This document shows positions 7,342 to 14,949 of a stretch of 21,104 nt of DNA, piece by piece (positions within the stretch are counted from its first letter, which is position 1; every line of letters begins with the position of its first letter). Below the pieces are notes generated by a model. That model saw nothing but the letters and a program-made list of their open reading frames with translations. It had not been told where the DNA came from and did no database searches. The DNA lies in the NCBI GenBank assembly GCA_902492275.1, contig CABUKW010000043.1, positions 1 through 21,104 of the forward strand, in the 5' to 3' direction. The position numbers and the translations under genes are program-made. This DNA comes from an uncultured Peptococcaceae bacterium (GTDB lineage: Bacteria > Bacillota > Peptococcia > Peptococcales > Peptococcaceae).

Positions 7342-8765
7342 AGTGACAACTCCTTTTCTGGTTCTGCAATAATGGTCAGCGTTTCGTCGGCGCTGCCGCC
7401 GCTGGCTTGCCAGAGGGCTACAATTTCCTGGGTAATAATTTCGCCGGGCACCAGCAATGGAATGCCCGGTGGATAGCGCAGAATAAATTGTCCTGCTGTG
7501 GTACCTGCTGCCTGTCGCCAGCAGATTTGCCGTTTCTCTTTGTAAAAGGCCTCCTGCAACGGATAACGCTGCTGGGGAATATTTTGACAGTAAAAACTGG
7601 GCGTTGTCTGCACAGTGCCGGTTTGTGTTTGACTGAATTGGTCTAACGCCAGTAAAGCCTGATAAAGCCGTTGGGTCCACTGGTCGGTGGTCTGTATAGG
7701 CAGAATGAATAAAATGCCGTTGTTATCGTGCATTTCGCTGTAAAGGGCGTGCTGCGTGCGCAGGTAGGCGTCCATTTCAGCGCCCGACAGCTTATCGGAA
7801 AATAAATACAGCTTGAAGGGATCTTGCTTCCATTGAGGCTGCCATAATACATGCAGCGTTTGCAGCGTGTCGGCAATACGCCTGTGCAGCGCGAAAATGG
7901 CCCGTAACGCTTGCTGAATGTGGGCATGGGCATCTGTTCCCATATAAATACTTCCGGCTTCCAGAGAGGCCATTAACAGGTAAGATGGCGATGTGGTTTG
8001 CAGCAAACTGAGAAAAGGCTCCGGCGAGGGGCCATTATAATGCTGATGCACCAGCAACGCGCTGCCCTGGGTTAATACGGGCAAAGTTTTGTGCCAGCTC
8101 TGCACCACCAAATCGGCGCCGGCATCTAACAGGGACGCGGGCAAATCGGCATGGAAATGCAAATGAGAGCCGTGGGCTTCATCGACAATGACAGTGAGAC
8201 CGTGCTGTTTGGCCAACTGCACACACTGTACATTGTTGGCGGTGAGCCCCTGATAGGTGGGATTGACCAAAATCAAATTGCGGCAGTCGGGATATTGCTG
8301 TATGTAATCCTGCAATACCTGCGTGCTGATGCCAAGGGGTAGGCTGGTATCGGCATCTAATTCTAAGGGCAGATAGACCGGTTGGGCATGGGCTAAGAGC
8401 AGGCTATGATAAACAGAGCGGTGTACATGGCGCGGCACAAACACCTGCCGATTACTGCAGGCGGCCATAATGGCAGCTTGCAGGCCTGCGGTGGTGCCGT
8501 TTACCAGATAAAAACACTGCGCGGCACCGAAAATTTGGGCGGCCTGCTGCTGGCTTTGGGCAATGCAGCCCTCGGAGAAATGCAGATTGTCCAGGCCGTC
8601 CAGTTCGGTGTAATCGTAGCTGGCAAATTGGCTGCCCCAGGCATTTTGTAAGGCTTGCGGCAGAAACAATCCGTTCTTATGGCCAGGCGTATGGCCGGAG
8701 ATTGGTTGTTGTCGATGCAGTTTCTGCATCTGCTCCCACAAAAAAGGTGTATAGGTGTGATTCAT
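7338..8765 (-). CDS. Orn/Lys/Arg decarboxylase family PLP enzyme (YaaO-like)
   Basis: A 475-aa fold-type I PLP enzyme of the basic amino acid decarboxylase family. It begins with the family motif GHTPGHKNG (residues 24-32). It has a glycine-rich NGTTAGLQAAI loop (89-99), VDEAHGSH with D195 and H198 to hold PLP, and the Schiff-base lysine K226 in SWHKTLP. The OKR_DC_1_C tail carries PPGIPLLVPGE. Length matches the short Gram-positive type lacking the N-terminal wing domain. The substrate (lysine, arginine or ornithine) is not decidable by eye. GGGAGT precedes ATG 8765. It is the first gene of an operon with tmk. Confidence 0.92.
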   Translation of the reverse strand: MNHTYTPFLWEQMQKLHRQQPISGHTPGHKNGLFLPQALQNAWGSQFASYDYTELDGLDNLHFSEGCIAQSQQQAAQIFGAAQCFYLVNGTTAGLQAAIMAACSNRQVFVPRHVHRSVYHSLLLAHAQPVYLPLELDADTSLPLGISTQVLQDYIQQYPDCRNLILVNPTYQGLTANNVQCVQLAKQHGLTVIVDEAHGSHLHFHADLPASLLDAGADLVVQSWHKTLPVLTQGSALLVHQHYNGPSPEPFLSLLQTTSPSYLLMASLEAGSIYMGTDAHAHIQQALRAIFALHRRIADTLQTLHVLWQPQWKQDPFKLYLFSDKLSGAEMDAYLRTQHALYSEMHDNNGILFILPIQTTDQWTQRLYQALLALDQFSQTQTGTVQTTPSFYCQNIPQQRYPLQEAFYKEKRQICWRQAAGTTAGQFILRYPPGIPLLVPGEIITQEIVALWQASGGSADETLTIIAEPEKELSL

Positions 8766-8854
8766 AATGTTACTCCCGTGCGTTTGATTTCTTTAAAGGT
8801 ATCATATCAAATTTCCAAGACAAATAAAAGTTTTCTCTCAAAAGTTTTCGCGGA

Positions 8855-8913
8855 TTATTGACATATGCCGAAAACCAGGTATAATAAGCTTTGTAAATGA
8901 CATATGTCAATAA
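8855..8913. promoter_or_regulatory. Operator-like inverted repeats around the DUF134 promoter
   Basis: TTATTGACATATG (8855-8867) is repeated exactly in inverted orientation at 8901-8913. The second copy extends into a perfect 12-bp palindrome, TGACATATGTCA (8898-8909). One site covers the -35 box and the other lies just after the predicted start point, a typical layout for repression or looping. The DUF134 protein encoded first in the operon is the natural candidate binder. Confidence 0.7.
8858..8885 (+). promoter_or_regulatory. Consensus promoter of the DUF134-mrp operon
   Basis: TTGACA (8858-8863), a 16-base spacer, and TATAAT (8880-8885). Both hexamers are perfect. Predicted start is near 8892. 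The -35 box lies within an operator-like half-site. Confidence 0.85.
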
Positions 8914-8934
8914 CAGGCAGGAGGTGGCGATACG

Positions 8935-9339
8935 TTGCCAAGGCCGAGAAAATGGAGAAAGGTTTGCTGTCTGCCCAATCACAGCCGATTTGGACCGTTG
9001 GGCGGTTGTATCAGCACAGAAGATGCCATTCAAATGACAGTGGATGAATACGAAACTATTCGGCTCATTGATTTGGAGGGCATGAATCAGGAAGCTTGTG
9101 CCAATCATATGAATATTGCTCGCACTACAGTGCAGGGGATTTATCTGGAAGCGCGGCGTAAATTGGCGTTAGCGTTAGTAGAAGGAAGGGTGCTGTGTAT
9201 CGCGGGCGGCGATTATCATTTGTGCGACGGGCAAGGCAGTTGCTGCCGGCAAGGCGGCTGTCAGAAGGATCGCATGGAGCAGTTGGCACAGCGGCAGAAA
9301 GCAGACCATGAAAAAACAACGAAGGAGCGAGCGTTATGA
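8935..9339 (+). CDS. DUF134-family HTH regulator
   Basis: A 134-aa protein. It uses a TTG start at 8935, supported by AGGAGGTGG (8919-8927) and by the family's canonical N-terminus MPRPRKWRKVCCLP. A sigma-70 region 4-like helix-turn-helix follows: MTVDEYETIRLIDLEGMNQ, then a recognition helix in MNIARTTVQGIYLEARRKLA. The C-terminal third is cysteine-rich (CDGQGSCCRQGGCQ), along with C11/C12 near the start, so an Fe-S or other metal ligand is plausible. In other genomes DUF134 genes lie beside NifX/NifB-like and ORP genes. It overlaps the next gene by ATGA. It probably senses Fe-S or metal status and controls this operon; that role is inference. Confidence 0.88.
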   Translation: MPRPRKWRKVCCLPNHSRFGPLGGCISTEDAIQMTVDEYETIRLIDLEGMNQEACANHMNIARTTVQGIYLEARRKLALALVEGRVLCIAGGDYHLCDGQGSCCRQGGCQKDRMEQLAQRQKADHEKTTKERAL

Positions 9340-9698
9340 AAATTGCCATTCCAGTAGAAGATTATGAAACGGAAATCTGTCCATCTTTTGGACGGGCGCC
9401 TATGTTTTTGATTTATGACACAGAAACAAAAGAAAAAAAATTTCTTGATAACAGCGGTATTGCCGTGCAGGGCGGCGCAGGTATCAAAGCGGCGCAGGTT
9501 GTGGTGGACCAACAGGCAGAGGCTTTGTTGGCGCCCCGCTGCGGTGAAAACGCTGCTAAGGTGCTGCAGGGTGCCAATGTGAAGCTTTATCAAACAGAAG
9601 GCTTGTCGGTGGAGGAAAATATTCGGGCCTTTGAAGAAAACCGTTTGCAGGAATTGACCGACATTCACCCCGGTTTTCACGGGCACGGGGGCAACTGA
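9336..9698 (+). CDS. NifX/NafY-like (Mo-Fe cofactor-binding fold) ORP-type protein
   Basis: A 120-aa single-domain protein of the dinitrogenase iron-molybdenum cofactor family (PF02579). It begins MKIAIPVEDYETEICPSFGRAPMFLIYD, the typical opening strand and loop. It contains GAGIKAAQVVVDQQAEALLAPRCGENAAKVLQ, then LSVEENIRAF, and ends in a glycine/histidine-rich tail (HPGFHGHGGN) that could bind metal. No nitrogenase genes are present. The context of two MinD-ferredoxin ATPases and Mrp matches orange-protein clusters, where the family member carries a Mo-Cu-S cluster; whether this one binds metal is unknown. ATGA overlap upstream and a 1-base gap downstream imply tight coupling. Confidence 0.88.
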   Translation: MKIAIPVEDYETEICPSFGRAPMFLIYDTETKEKKFLDNSGIAVQGGAGIKAAQVVVDQQAEALLAPRCGENAAKVLQGANVKLYQTEGLSVEENIRAFEENRLQELTDIHPGFHGHGGN

Positions 9699-9699
9699 G

Positions 9700-10566
9700 A
9701 TGAAAATTGCTGTGTTAAGCGGAAAGGGCGGCACAGGGAAAACGCTGGTTTCTGTTAATCTGGCAGCGGCGGCAGAGCGGGCGGCCTATTATGACTGTGA
9801 TGTGGAGGAACCCAACGGTCATTTATTTTTTAAGCCGCAGCAGGTGCATGAGTCGGTGGTGGCGGTAAAATCGCCGGAGGTAGACGAGACACGCTGCACA
9901 GGCTGCCGACAGTGCATGGATTTCTGCAAGTTTAATGCTATCGCCTGCATTCAGGAGAAAGCGGTGGTGTTCCCCGATGTGTGCCATCCTTGCGGCGGCT
10001 GCGTGTTGGTTTGTCCGCAGCGAGCCATAAAAGAAATCAAACGGCCCATTGGGAAAATTATGCGGGGCGTTTCCGATGGCGTACAGGTAGTAAGCGGTAT
10101 GCTGAACATGGGCGAGGAATCGGGCGTGCCCATTATTCGCAGTATGCTGCAGGAAATGAAGGAACAGCCGCAGGAGTTGATTTTGATCGACTGTCCGCCG
10201 GGCAGTGCTTGTGTGGTCATGGAGAGTATTATAGATGCCGATTATTGTATTTTAGTGGCGGAGCCTACGGTGTTCGGCGTCCACAATCTGAACATGGTGT
10301 ATGAATTGGTGCAGCTTTTCCACAAGCCCTTTGGCGTGGTACTGAATAAATGTTTCGAGGGGGTTAATCCGGCAGAGCAATTTTGTTTGGAGCATCAGCT
10401 TCCGATTTTGGGCCGCATTCCTTTTGATAACGAATTGGGCCGGCTCAATTCTAATTCACAGATTGTCAGCCGGATAAGCCCTCAGTATAAACAGATTTTC
10501 ACAGAGCTGTTACAGCAGGTAAAGGAGGCGGCAGCCCATGAAGCAGTTGTTGATTTTGAGCGGTAA
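9700..10566 (+). CDS. MinD/ParA-superfamily ATPase with inserted 2[4Fe-4S] ferredoxin domain (first copy)
   Basis: A 288-aa cytosolic P-loop ATPase. The deviant Walker A is GKGGTGKT (residues 8-15). After YYDCDVEEPN, a ferredoxin module is inserted, with C66, C69, C72, C76 and C95, C98, C101, C105 (two CxxCxxCxxxC sets, predicted to hold two [4Fe-4S] clusters). The ATPase core then resumes with LILIDCPPGSAC and ILVAEPTVFGVHNL. Family members occur in pairs beside NifX/ORP-like proteins and are presumed to assemble or load a metal-sulfur cluster using ATP. The start is 1 base after the preceding stop; the 3' end overlaps the second copy by 29 bases. Confidence 0.93.
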   Translation: MKIAVLSGKGGTGKTLVSVNLAAAAERAAYYDCDVEEPNGHLFFKPQQVHESVVAVKSPEVDETRCTGCRQCMDFCKFNAIACIQEKAVVFPDVCHPCGGCVLVCPQRAIKEIKRPIGKIMRGVSDGVQVVSGMLNMGEESGVPIIRSMLQEMKEQPQELILIDCPPGSACVVMESIIDADYCILVAEPTVFGVHNLNMVYELVQLFHKPFGVVLNKCFEGVNPAEQFCLEHQLPILGRIPFDNELGRLNSNSQIVSRISPQYKQIFTELLQQVKEAAAHEAVVDFER

Positions 10567-11419
10567 AGGCGGTACCGGCAAGACTACAGTGGCCAGCGCT
10601 TTTATTAAACTGGCGCAGGCGAAAGCCTTTGCCGATTGCGATGTGGACGCGCCCAATCTGCATTTGGTAACACAGTGCGCCGCTTTGCCGCAGAGAGAGG
10701 ATTATTACGGTTTACCCAAAGCTCGCATTAACAAGGATGTCTGCGTGAAATGCGGAAGCTGTCACTATCACTGCCAGTTTCATGCTGTGCAGAAACAAGA
10801 CGGCGGCTACTGGATAGATCCCTTTGCCTGTGAAGGCTGTGGCGTTTGCGGTTATGTCTGTCCTGCCAACGCCATCGAGCTGGAAGAACTGTTGGCCGGT
10901 GAAATGCAGCTTTATCAGGACGCGGAAAGAATATTTTCTACGGCGCAGCTCAAGATGGGCAGCGGCAATTCGGGCAAGCTGGTTACGCAGGTTAAGAAGC
11001 GTATGCGCCGCGCTGCTGGAAAGTCAGCTGATTTTGCCATTATTGACGGCTCACCGGGTATTGGTTGTCCTGTAATCGCTTCCTTGAGCGGCATTGATAT
11101 GGCGCTGATTGTGGCAGAGCCTTCTATATCAGGCATCAGCGATTTGGAGCGCATTATACACACTGCGGAAATTTTTCAGGTCATTCCGGTGGTTTGCGTG
11201 AATAAATACGACACCAATGTGGAAAATACCAATAAGATAGAAGGTTTTTGTTATCGAAGGGATATTCCCTTTGTAGGCCGTATTCCCTTTGACCGAGAGG
11301 CCGTACGAGTCATCAACGACGGAGAAACCATTGTAGATAGAGATTGTGCAGCCGGTGCAGCTGTAAAAGAAATTTTTGTCAAAACCATGGAATTGTTTCA
11401 GGTGATTGCCCAATCGTGA
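10538..11419 (+). CDS. MinD/ParA-superfamily ATPase with inserted 2[4Fe-4S] ferredoxin domain (second copy)
   Basis: A 293-aa paralogue of the preceding protein. Walker A is GKGGTGKT (residues 9-16), followed by FADCDVDAPN. Ferredoxin cysteines are C69, C72, C75, C79 and C98, C101, C104, C108. The ATPase core returns at FAIIDGSPGIGCPVIASL and LIVAEPSISGISDL. ATG 10538 is fixed by AAAGGAGG (10521-10528). It overlaps the first copy by 29 bases in another frame. Sequence divergence from the first copy suggests an old duplication and a heterodimer, as in ORP-type clusters; this is inference. Confidence 0.93.
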   Translation: MKQLLILSGKGGTGKTTVASAFIKLAQAKAFADCDVDAPNLHLVTQCAALPQREDYYGLPKARINKDVCVKCGSCHYHCQFHAVQKQDGGYWIDPFACEGCGVCGYVCPANAIELEELLAGEMQLYQDAERIFSTAQLKMGSGNSGKLVTQVKKRMRRAAGKSADFAIIDGSPGIGCPVIASLSGIDMALIVAEPSISGISDLERIIHTAEIFQVIPVVCVNKYDTNVENTNKIEGFCYRRDIPFVGRIPFDREAVRVINDGETIVDRDCAAGAAVKEIFVKTMELFQVIAQS

Positions 11420-11460
11420 CGGGGTACAAGATAAAATAAAAAGTTGAGGAGTGACAGATT

Positions 11461-12297
11461 ATGTCAGAAAGTTGTAATCATAACTGCGGCAGCTGCGGTG
11501 AATCCAGTTGCGGAGAACGGCAGGAAGGCCCAGTATTTGAACCATTGAACGCTTATAGCAGTGTAAAAAAGGTGATTGGTGTTGTCAGCGGTAAGGGCGG
11601 CGTGGGAAAATCGCTGGTGACTTCCCTGTCAGCTATTACGATGGCGCGGAAGGGCTACAAGACAGCCATTTTAGACGCTGATATCACGGGGCCGTCTATA
11701 CCGAAAATTTTCGGTATCCACACCCAGGCTACCGGTACAGAACAGGGCATGATTCCTAAAGCCACTTTAGGCAACGGCATTAAAATCATGTCTACTAATT
11801 TGCTGTTGGACGATGCTACCGACCCAGTGGTATGGCGGGGACCGGTGATTGCCAGCGCTGTAAAACAGTTCTGGCAGGAAGTGATTTGGGGCGACATCGA
11901 TTATATGTTCATTGACATGCCGCCGGGTACTGGCGATGTACCGCTGACCGTATTTCAATCTCTGCCGGTGGACGGTATTCTCATCGTTACCTCTCCGCAG
12001 GAATTGGTATCCATGATTGTGACCAAAGCGGTGAAAATGGCCGACATCATGAAAGTGCCGGTGTTGGGCTTGGTAGAAAATATGTCTTATTTCCATTGTC
12101 CAGACAACGGCAAAGACTATAAAATCTTCGGCGACAGTCACATTGAGGAAATTGCCCAGCAATACCAGTTGGATGTATTGGCCAAATTGCCGATTGACCC
12201 GCAGATTGCAGCCCATTGTGACGCCGGTACCCTGGAACAGATGGACTTTGATTGGATGGATAAGGTGGCCGTAAAGTTAGAACAGATTGAAAAGTAA
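11461..12297 (+). CDS. mrp: Mrp/NBP35-family Fe-S carrier ATPase
   Basis: A 278-aa ATPase thought to carry or deliver [4Fe-4S] clusters. The N-terminus has a short cysteine cluster (C5, C9, C12, C17) reminiscent of the NBP35 extension. Walker A is GKGGVGKS (residues 44-51). LDADITGPSIPKIFGI, VVWRGPVIASAVKQF and FIDMPPGTGDVPLT are all diagnostic. The usual CPxC motif near the C-terminus is altered: residues 213-217 read CPDNG, so one of the two bridging cysteines is absent and the N-terminal set may supply ligands. GAGGAG (11446-11451) precedes ATG. It is the last gene of the DUF134 operon, separated from the previous stop by 41 bases. Confidence 0.93.
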   Translation: MSESCNHNCGSCGESSCGERQEGPVFEPLNAYSSVKKVIGVVSGKGGVGKSLVTSLSAITMARKGYKTAILDADITGPSIPKIFGIHTQATGTEQGMIPKATLGNGIKIMSTNLLLDDATDPVVWRGPVIASAVKQFWQEVIWGDIDYMFIDMPPGTGDVPLTVFQSLPVDGILIVTSPQELVSMIVTKAVKMADIMKVPVLGLVENMSYFHCPDNGKDYKIFGDSHIEEIAQQYQLDVLAKLPIDPQIAAHCDAGTLEQMDFDWMDKVAVKLEQIEK

Positions 12298-12434
12298 TAG
12301 AAACAGTCTGCCATGGGGTGAAGAAGTAAACGGGACGAGCATAAATTTTATTTTTCGTAAAAGTAAATGCAAATTGTAGATGCAGAGAAAATCCTGCAAT
12401 CTTAAACAGAGGATATGGTAAGGGGACGTACAAT

Positions 12435-13052
12435 ATGAAAAAGAAACAGTTTGTCCTAGCTTGTGCTGTAATATTGGGATTGACGCTACTACTGGTATGC
12501 AGCGCTTGTACCAATCAGCAATCAGAAGATGCATGGCATACAGGAGTGGAGAAAATGCGCCAAGGCGTTACATCGGAGCCGCTATGCTTAGGGCAGGAGC
12601 AGTTGATTCGTTTTAATGACAAGACAGGCGCACGTATCTTTTTAACAAAAAACGGCCTGGAAGAAGATGGCTTGTTTCACATCACAGGCAATATTGATTT
12701 TGTAGTTTTATGTCCGTATAAAGAAAACGAAATGGAGCAGGAACTTTTGTATGTCTCGTTAAGAAATGAATTCGCTTTAACCTATCGGGAGGAAAATGGG
12801 CTTCGGAAAGTGATGGATTTTCAGGTGCAAAGCTTGCCTGGCAGCGCGTACGTAGAAATTCATGAGCAATCCTGTCAGTCTGAGGTGCAAACCGGAGCGC
12901 TGCTTCCTTTTAATGAACCGCAAAAAGCCGCGTTGCATGTACTTTTTAGCGATATGCAATGGGGAATTGGTACTCAATACGATTGGCGGTGTGAAATGAT
13001 GTTGGATGAAAATAGAAATGTAATATTAGCATTAAAACCCCAAGATCTATGA
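12435..13052 (+). CDS. Probable lipoprotein of unknown function
   Basis: A 205-aa protein. The N-terminus MKKKQFVLACAVILGLTLLL is a classical signal peptide, ending VCSAC, where C25 would be lipidated (the -3 residue is Cys, so the lipobox is slightly off consensus). The mature region, about 180 aa, is soluble and predicted mostly beta, with an acidic C-terminal part and two further cysteines. No family is recognised. AAGGGG precedes ATG. It lies 137 bases after mrp with no clear terminator between, so read-through from that operon is possible. It ends at a strong terminator shared with purA. Confidence 0.75.
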   Translation: MKKKQFVLACAVILGLTLLLVCSACTNQQSEDAWHTGVEKMRQGVTSEPLCLGQEQLIRFNDKTGARIFLTKNGLEEDGLFHITGNIDFVVLCPYKENEMEQELLYVSLRNEFALTYREENGLRKVMDFQVQSLPGSAYVEIHEQSCQSEVQTGALLPFNEPQKAALHVLFSDMQWGIGTQYDWRCEMMLDENRNVILALKPQDL

Positions 13053-13099
13053 TGATAGCTTTACTTCAGCATAAAGAGGCTTTTGTGTAAGCTATCGCA

Positions 13100-13147
13100 A
13101 AAAAAGCCATTGCAAAAATCAGTAACAATTTTTGCAATGGCTTTTTT
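13100..13147. terminator. Bidirectional terminator between lipoprotein gene and purA
   Basis: A perfect 20-bp stem (13100-13119 with 13128-13147) around an 8-base loop. Six A at the left foot and six T at the right foot serve both the plus-strand lipoprotein gene and the minus-strand purA. Confidence 0.93.
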
Positions 13148-13193
13148 CTATTTTATCTTATATCTTTGTCAGGAGATTGATTGTAAATGCGAT

Positions 13194-14480
13194 TTAAGCG
13201 AACAAATCGCCACGGATGATGGTTTGATCGCGTCTTGGACCAACGGCTACAATTTTTACTGGAACGCCGGTTAATTCTTCAATACGGTTCACATAGCGTT
13301 TGGCGTTTTCCGGCAATTGGTCAAAAGAGGTGCAGCCAGTGGTATCGGTCATCCAGCCGGGCAATTCTTCATAAACCGGCTTGCATTCTGCCAGTGTTTT
13401 CAGACTGGTTGGAAAATGCACGACTTTTTCGCCGTTGCATTCGTAATGGGTGCAGATTTTTACGGTTTCCAGTGTGTCCAAAACATCCAGCTTCATCAGT
13501 GCAAATTCATTGATACCACTTAAGCGGATGGCGTAGTTGATCATTACCATATCAATCCAGCCACAACGACGGGTACGTCCGGTAACGGTGCCGAATTCGT
13601 GACCAATGCGCTGCAAAGCTGCGCCGGTTTCGTCAAACAATTCAGTTGGGAATGGGCCTTCGCCTACACGGGTAGTATAGGCTTTGATGATGCCCAGCAC
13701 ATTTTTGATATTGGTAGGCCCTACACCGACACCTACGCAAGCATAGCTGGCAATAGGATTTGAACTGGTTACATATGGATAGGTGCCGTGGTCAATATCC
13801 AGCAGTGTGCCCTGTGCCCCTTCAAATACGACGTTTTCGCCGTTCTGCAGTGCTTCGGACACCAACACAGAGGTGTCGGCTACATACTGCCGCAGTTGGT
13901 CGGCATATTGGCAGTACTGATTAAATACTTCATCAAAATCAAATGGCTGACCGCCATATAATTTTACAATCATATTATTTTTAGCTTCCAGAACAGTTCT
14001 GAGCCGTTCGGCAAATACTTCTTTGTCCATTAAATCGGCAATCCGAATGCCAACCCGGGCATATTTGTCCATATAACATGGACCGATGCCGTTTTTAGTG
14101 GTGCCGATTTTATTATCGCCTTTGGCCGCTTCTTCCAGCATGTCAATGGCGATATGATAAGGCATAATCACGTGGGCCCGCTGACTAACCCGCAGATTGC
14201 TGGTATCTACGCCTTTGCTCTGTAAATAAGCGATTTCGTTCAGCATAACTTTTGGATCCACCACAACGCCGTTGCCGATGACGCAGGTTTTTCCTCCATA
14301 GAGAATGCCAGAAGGAATCAGACGCAGCTTGAATTCCTCATCGCCGACTACAACGGTATGTCCGGCATTGTTGCCGCCCTGATACCGTACAATGGTAGTG
14401 GCCTGTTCGGCTAAATAGTCTGTAATTTTCCCTTTTCCTTCATCGCCCCATTGAGCGCCTAATAATACTAATCCTGCCAT
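13194..14480 (-). CDS. purA: Adenylosuccinate synthetase
   Basis: Catalyses IMP + Asp + GTP to adenylosuccinate, the first step from IMP to AMP. 428 aa, normal family length. The open frame extends upstream to 14543, but ATG 14480 is chosen because the protein then begins MAGLVLLGAQWGDEGKGK as in homologues. Motifs: GDEGKGK phosphate loop (residues 12-18), RYQGGNNAGHTVV, TTKNGIGPCYMDKYARVGIR, FEGAQGTLLDIDHGTYPYVTSSNP, VGEGPFPTE, TGRTRRCGW, and the C-terminal VGPRRDQTI. All active-site segments look intact. The ribosome binding site (AGGGG about 13 bases upstream) is weak. It is monocistronic in this window; its leader carries a terminator-like hairpin. Confidence 0.97.
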   Translation of the reverse strand: MAGLVLLGAQWGDEGKGKITDYLAEQATTIVRYQGGNNAGHTVVVGDEEFKLRLIPSGILYGGKTCVIGNGVVVDPKVMLNEIAYLQSKGVDTSNLRVSQRAHVIMPYHIAIDMLEEAAKGDNKIGTTKNGIGPCYMDKYARVGIRIADLMDKEVFAERLRTVLEAKNNMIVKLYGGQPFDFDEVFNQYCQYADQLRQYVADTSVLVSEALQNGENVVFEGAQGTLLDIDHGTYPYVTSSNPIASYACVGVGVGPTNIKNVLGIIKAYTTRVGEGPFPTELFDETGAALQRIGHEFGTVTGRTRRCGWIDMVMINYAIRLSGINEFALMKLDVLDTLETVKICTHYECNGEKVVHFPTSLKTLAECKPVYEELPGWMTDTTGCTSFDQLPENAKRYVNRIEELTGVPVKIVAVGPRRDQTIIRGDLFA

Positions 14481-14588
14481 AGTGACTGACAACCCCTTCA
14501 ATGATATTGTGTGTGATGCCATATTGCGGGCTGCCATGGTCACGAAACGCGCATACCTGTGTATTGTCCTGACAGCTCTTGCTCACGC

Positions 14589-14632
14589 AAAAAAATTACT
14601 CAAAACAGATTGTAAGCATCTATGTTGAGTAA
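14589..14632 (-). terminator. Terminator-like hairpin in the purA leader
   Basis: Read on the minus strand: an 8-bp stem, TTACTCAA (14632-14625) with TTGAGTAA (14603-14596), and an inner AGAT/ATCT stem, immediately followed by seven T (14595-14589). It lies between a candidate purA promoter and the purA start. It may be an attenuator or end a very short transcript. Confidence 0.6.
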
Positions 14633-14663
14633 TAGAAACTATGAATGAACATATTCCTTTTTA

Positions 14664-14692
14664 ATGCTAGCAGGAAAAAGCGTGAAAGTCAA
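14664..14692 (-). promoter_or_regulatory. Candidate purA promoter
   Basis: On the minus strand: TTGACT (14692-14687; 5/6), a 17-base spacer, and TAGCAT (14669-14664; 4/6). Predicted start is near 14657, giving a leader of about 177 bases containing the hairpin at 14589-14632. Confidence 0.5.
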
Positions 14693-14949
14693 CTGTTTTT
14701 TATTTTGCAAACGGCCTAAGACTGTTCTGGCTTGTTTCCTTGCAGAAATAAATTTAGCAGTTTGTTCGTTGGCCTTCTTTCTATTTGAAAGGCATGATTA
14801 AAATTTTTTCGAAAATAGAAAACTTCCCTACAGTTATAAAGATTTCTTCATACATTCCTGATGGAACTGTCACTTTTTTCTGCCATAATTTTCACAAAAG
14901 GTTGCTATACTGAAAAAGAAAACAAGAAATTTATCAAAAGGGTGTGTGG
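14693..14949. other. Intergenic region between purA and the alarmone synthetase gene
   Basis: This is the rest of a 469-base gap between divergent genes. It is AT-rich with no coding signal. It contains an inverted repeat, TTTCTATTT (14778-14786) with AAATAGAAA (14813-14821), and a -10-like TATACT (14906-14911) that could start the downstream operon, though no good -35 precedes it. Confidence 0.5.

Noticed and set aside
9336..12297. A nitrogenase cofactor assembly cluster
   Set aside because: The NifX-like fold is shared, but no nifB, nifE, nifN or structural nitrogenase gene is present; the gene set fits an ORP-type cluster better.
14481..14660. Purine riboswitch before purA
   Set aside because: The conserved purine aptamer core sequences are not visible on the minus strand; only a terminator-like hairpin is present.
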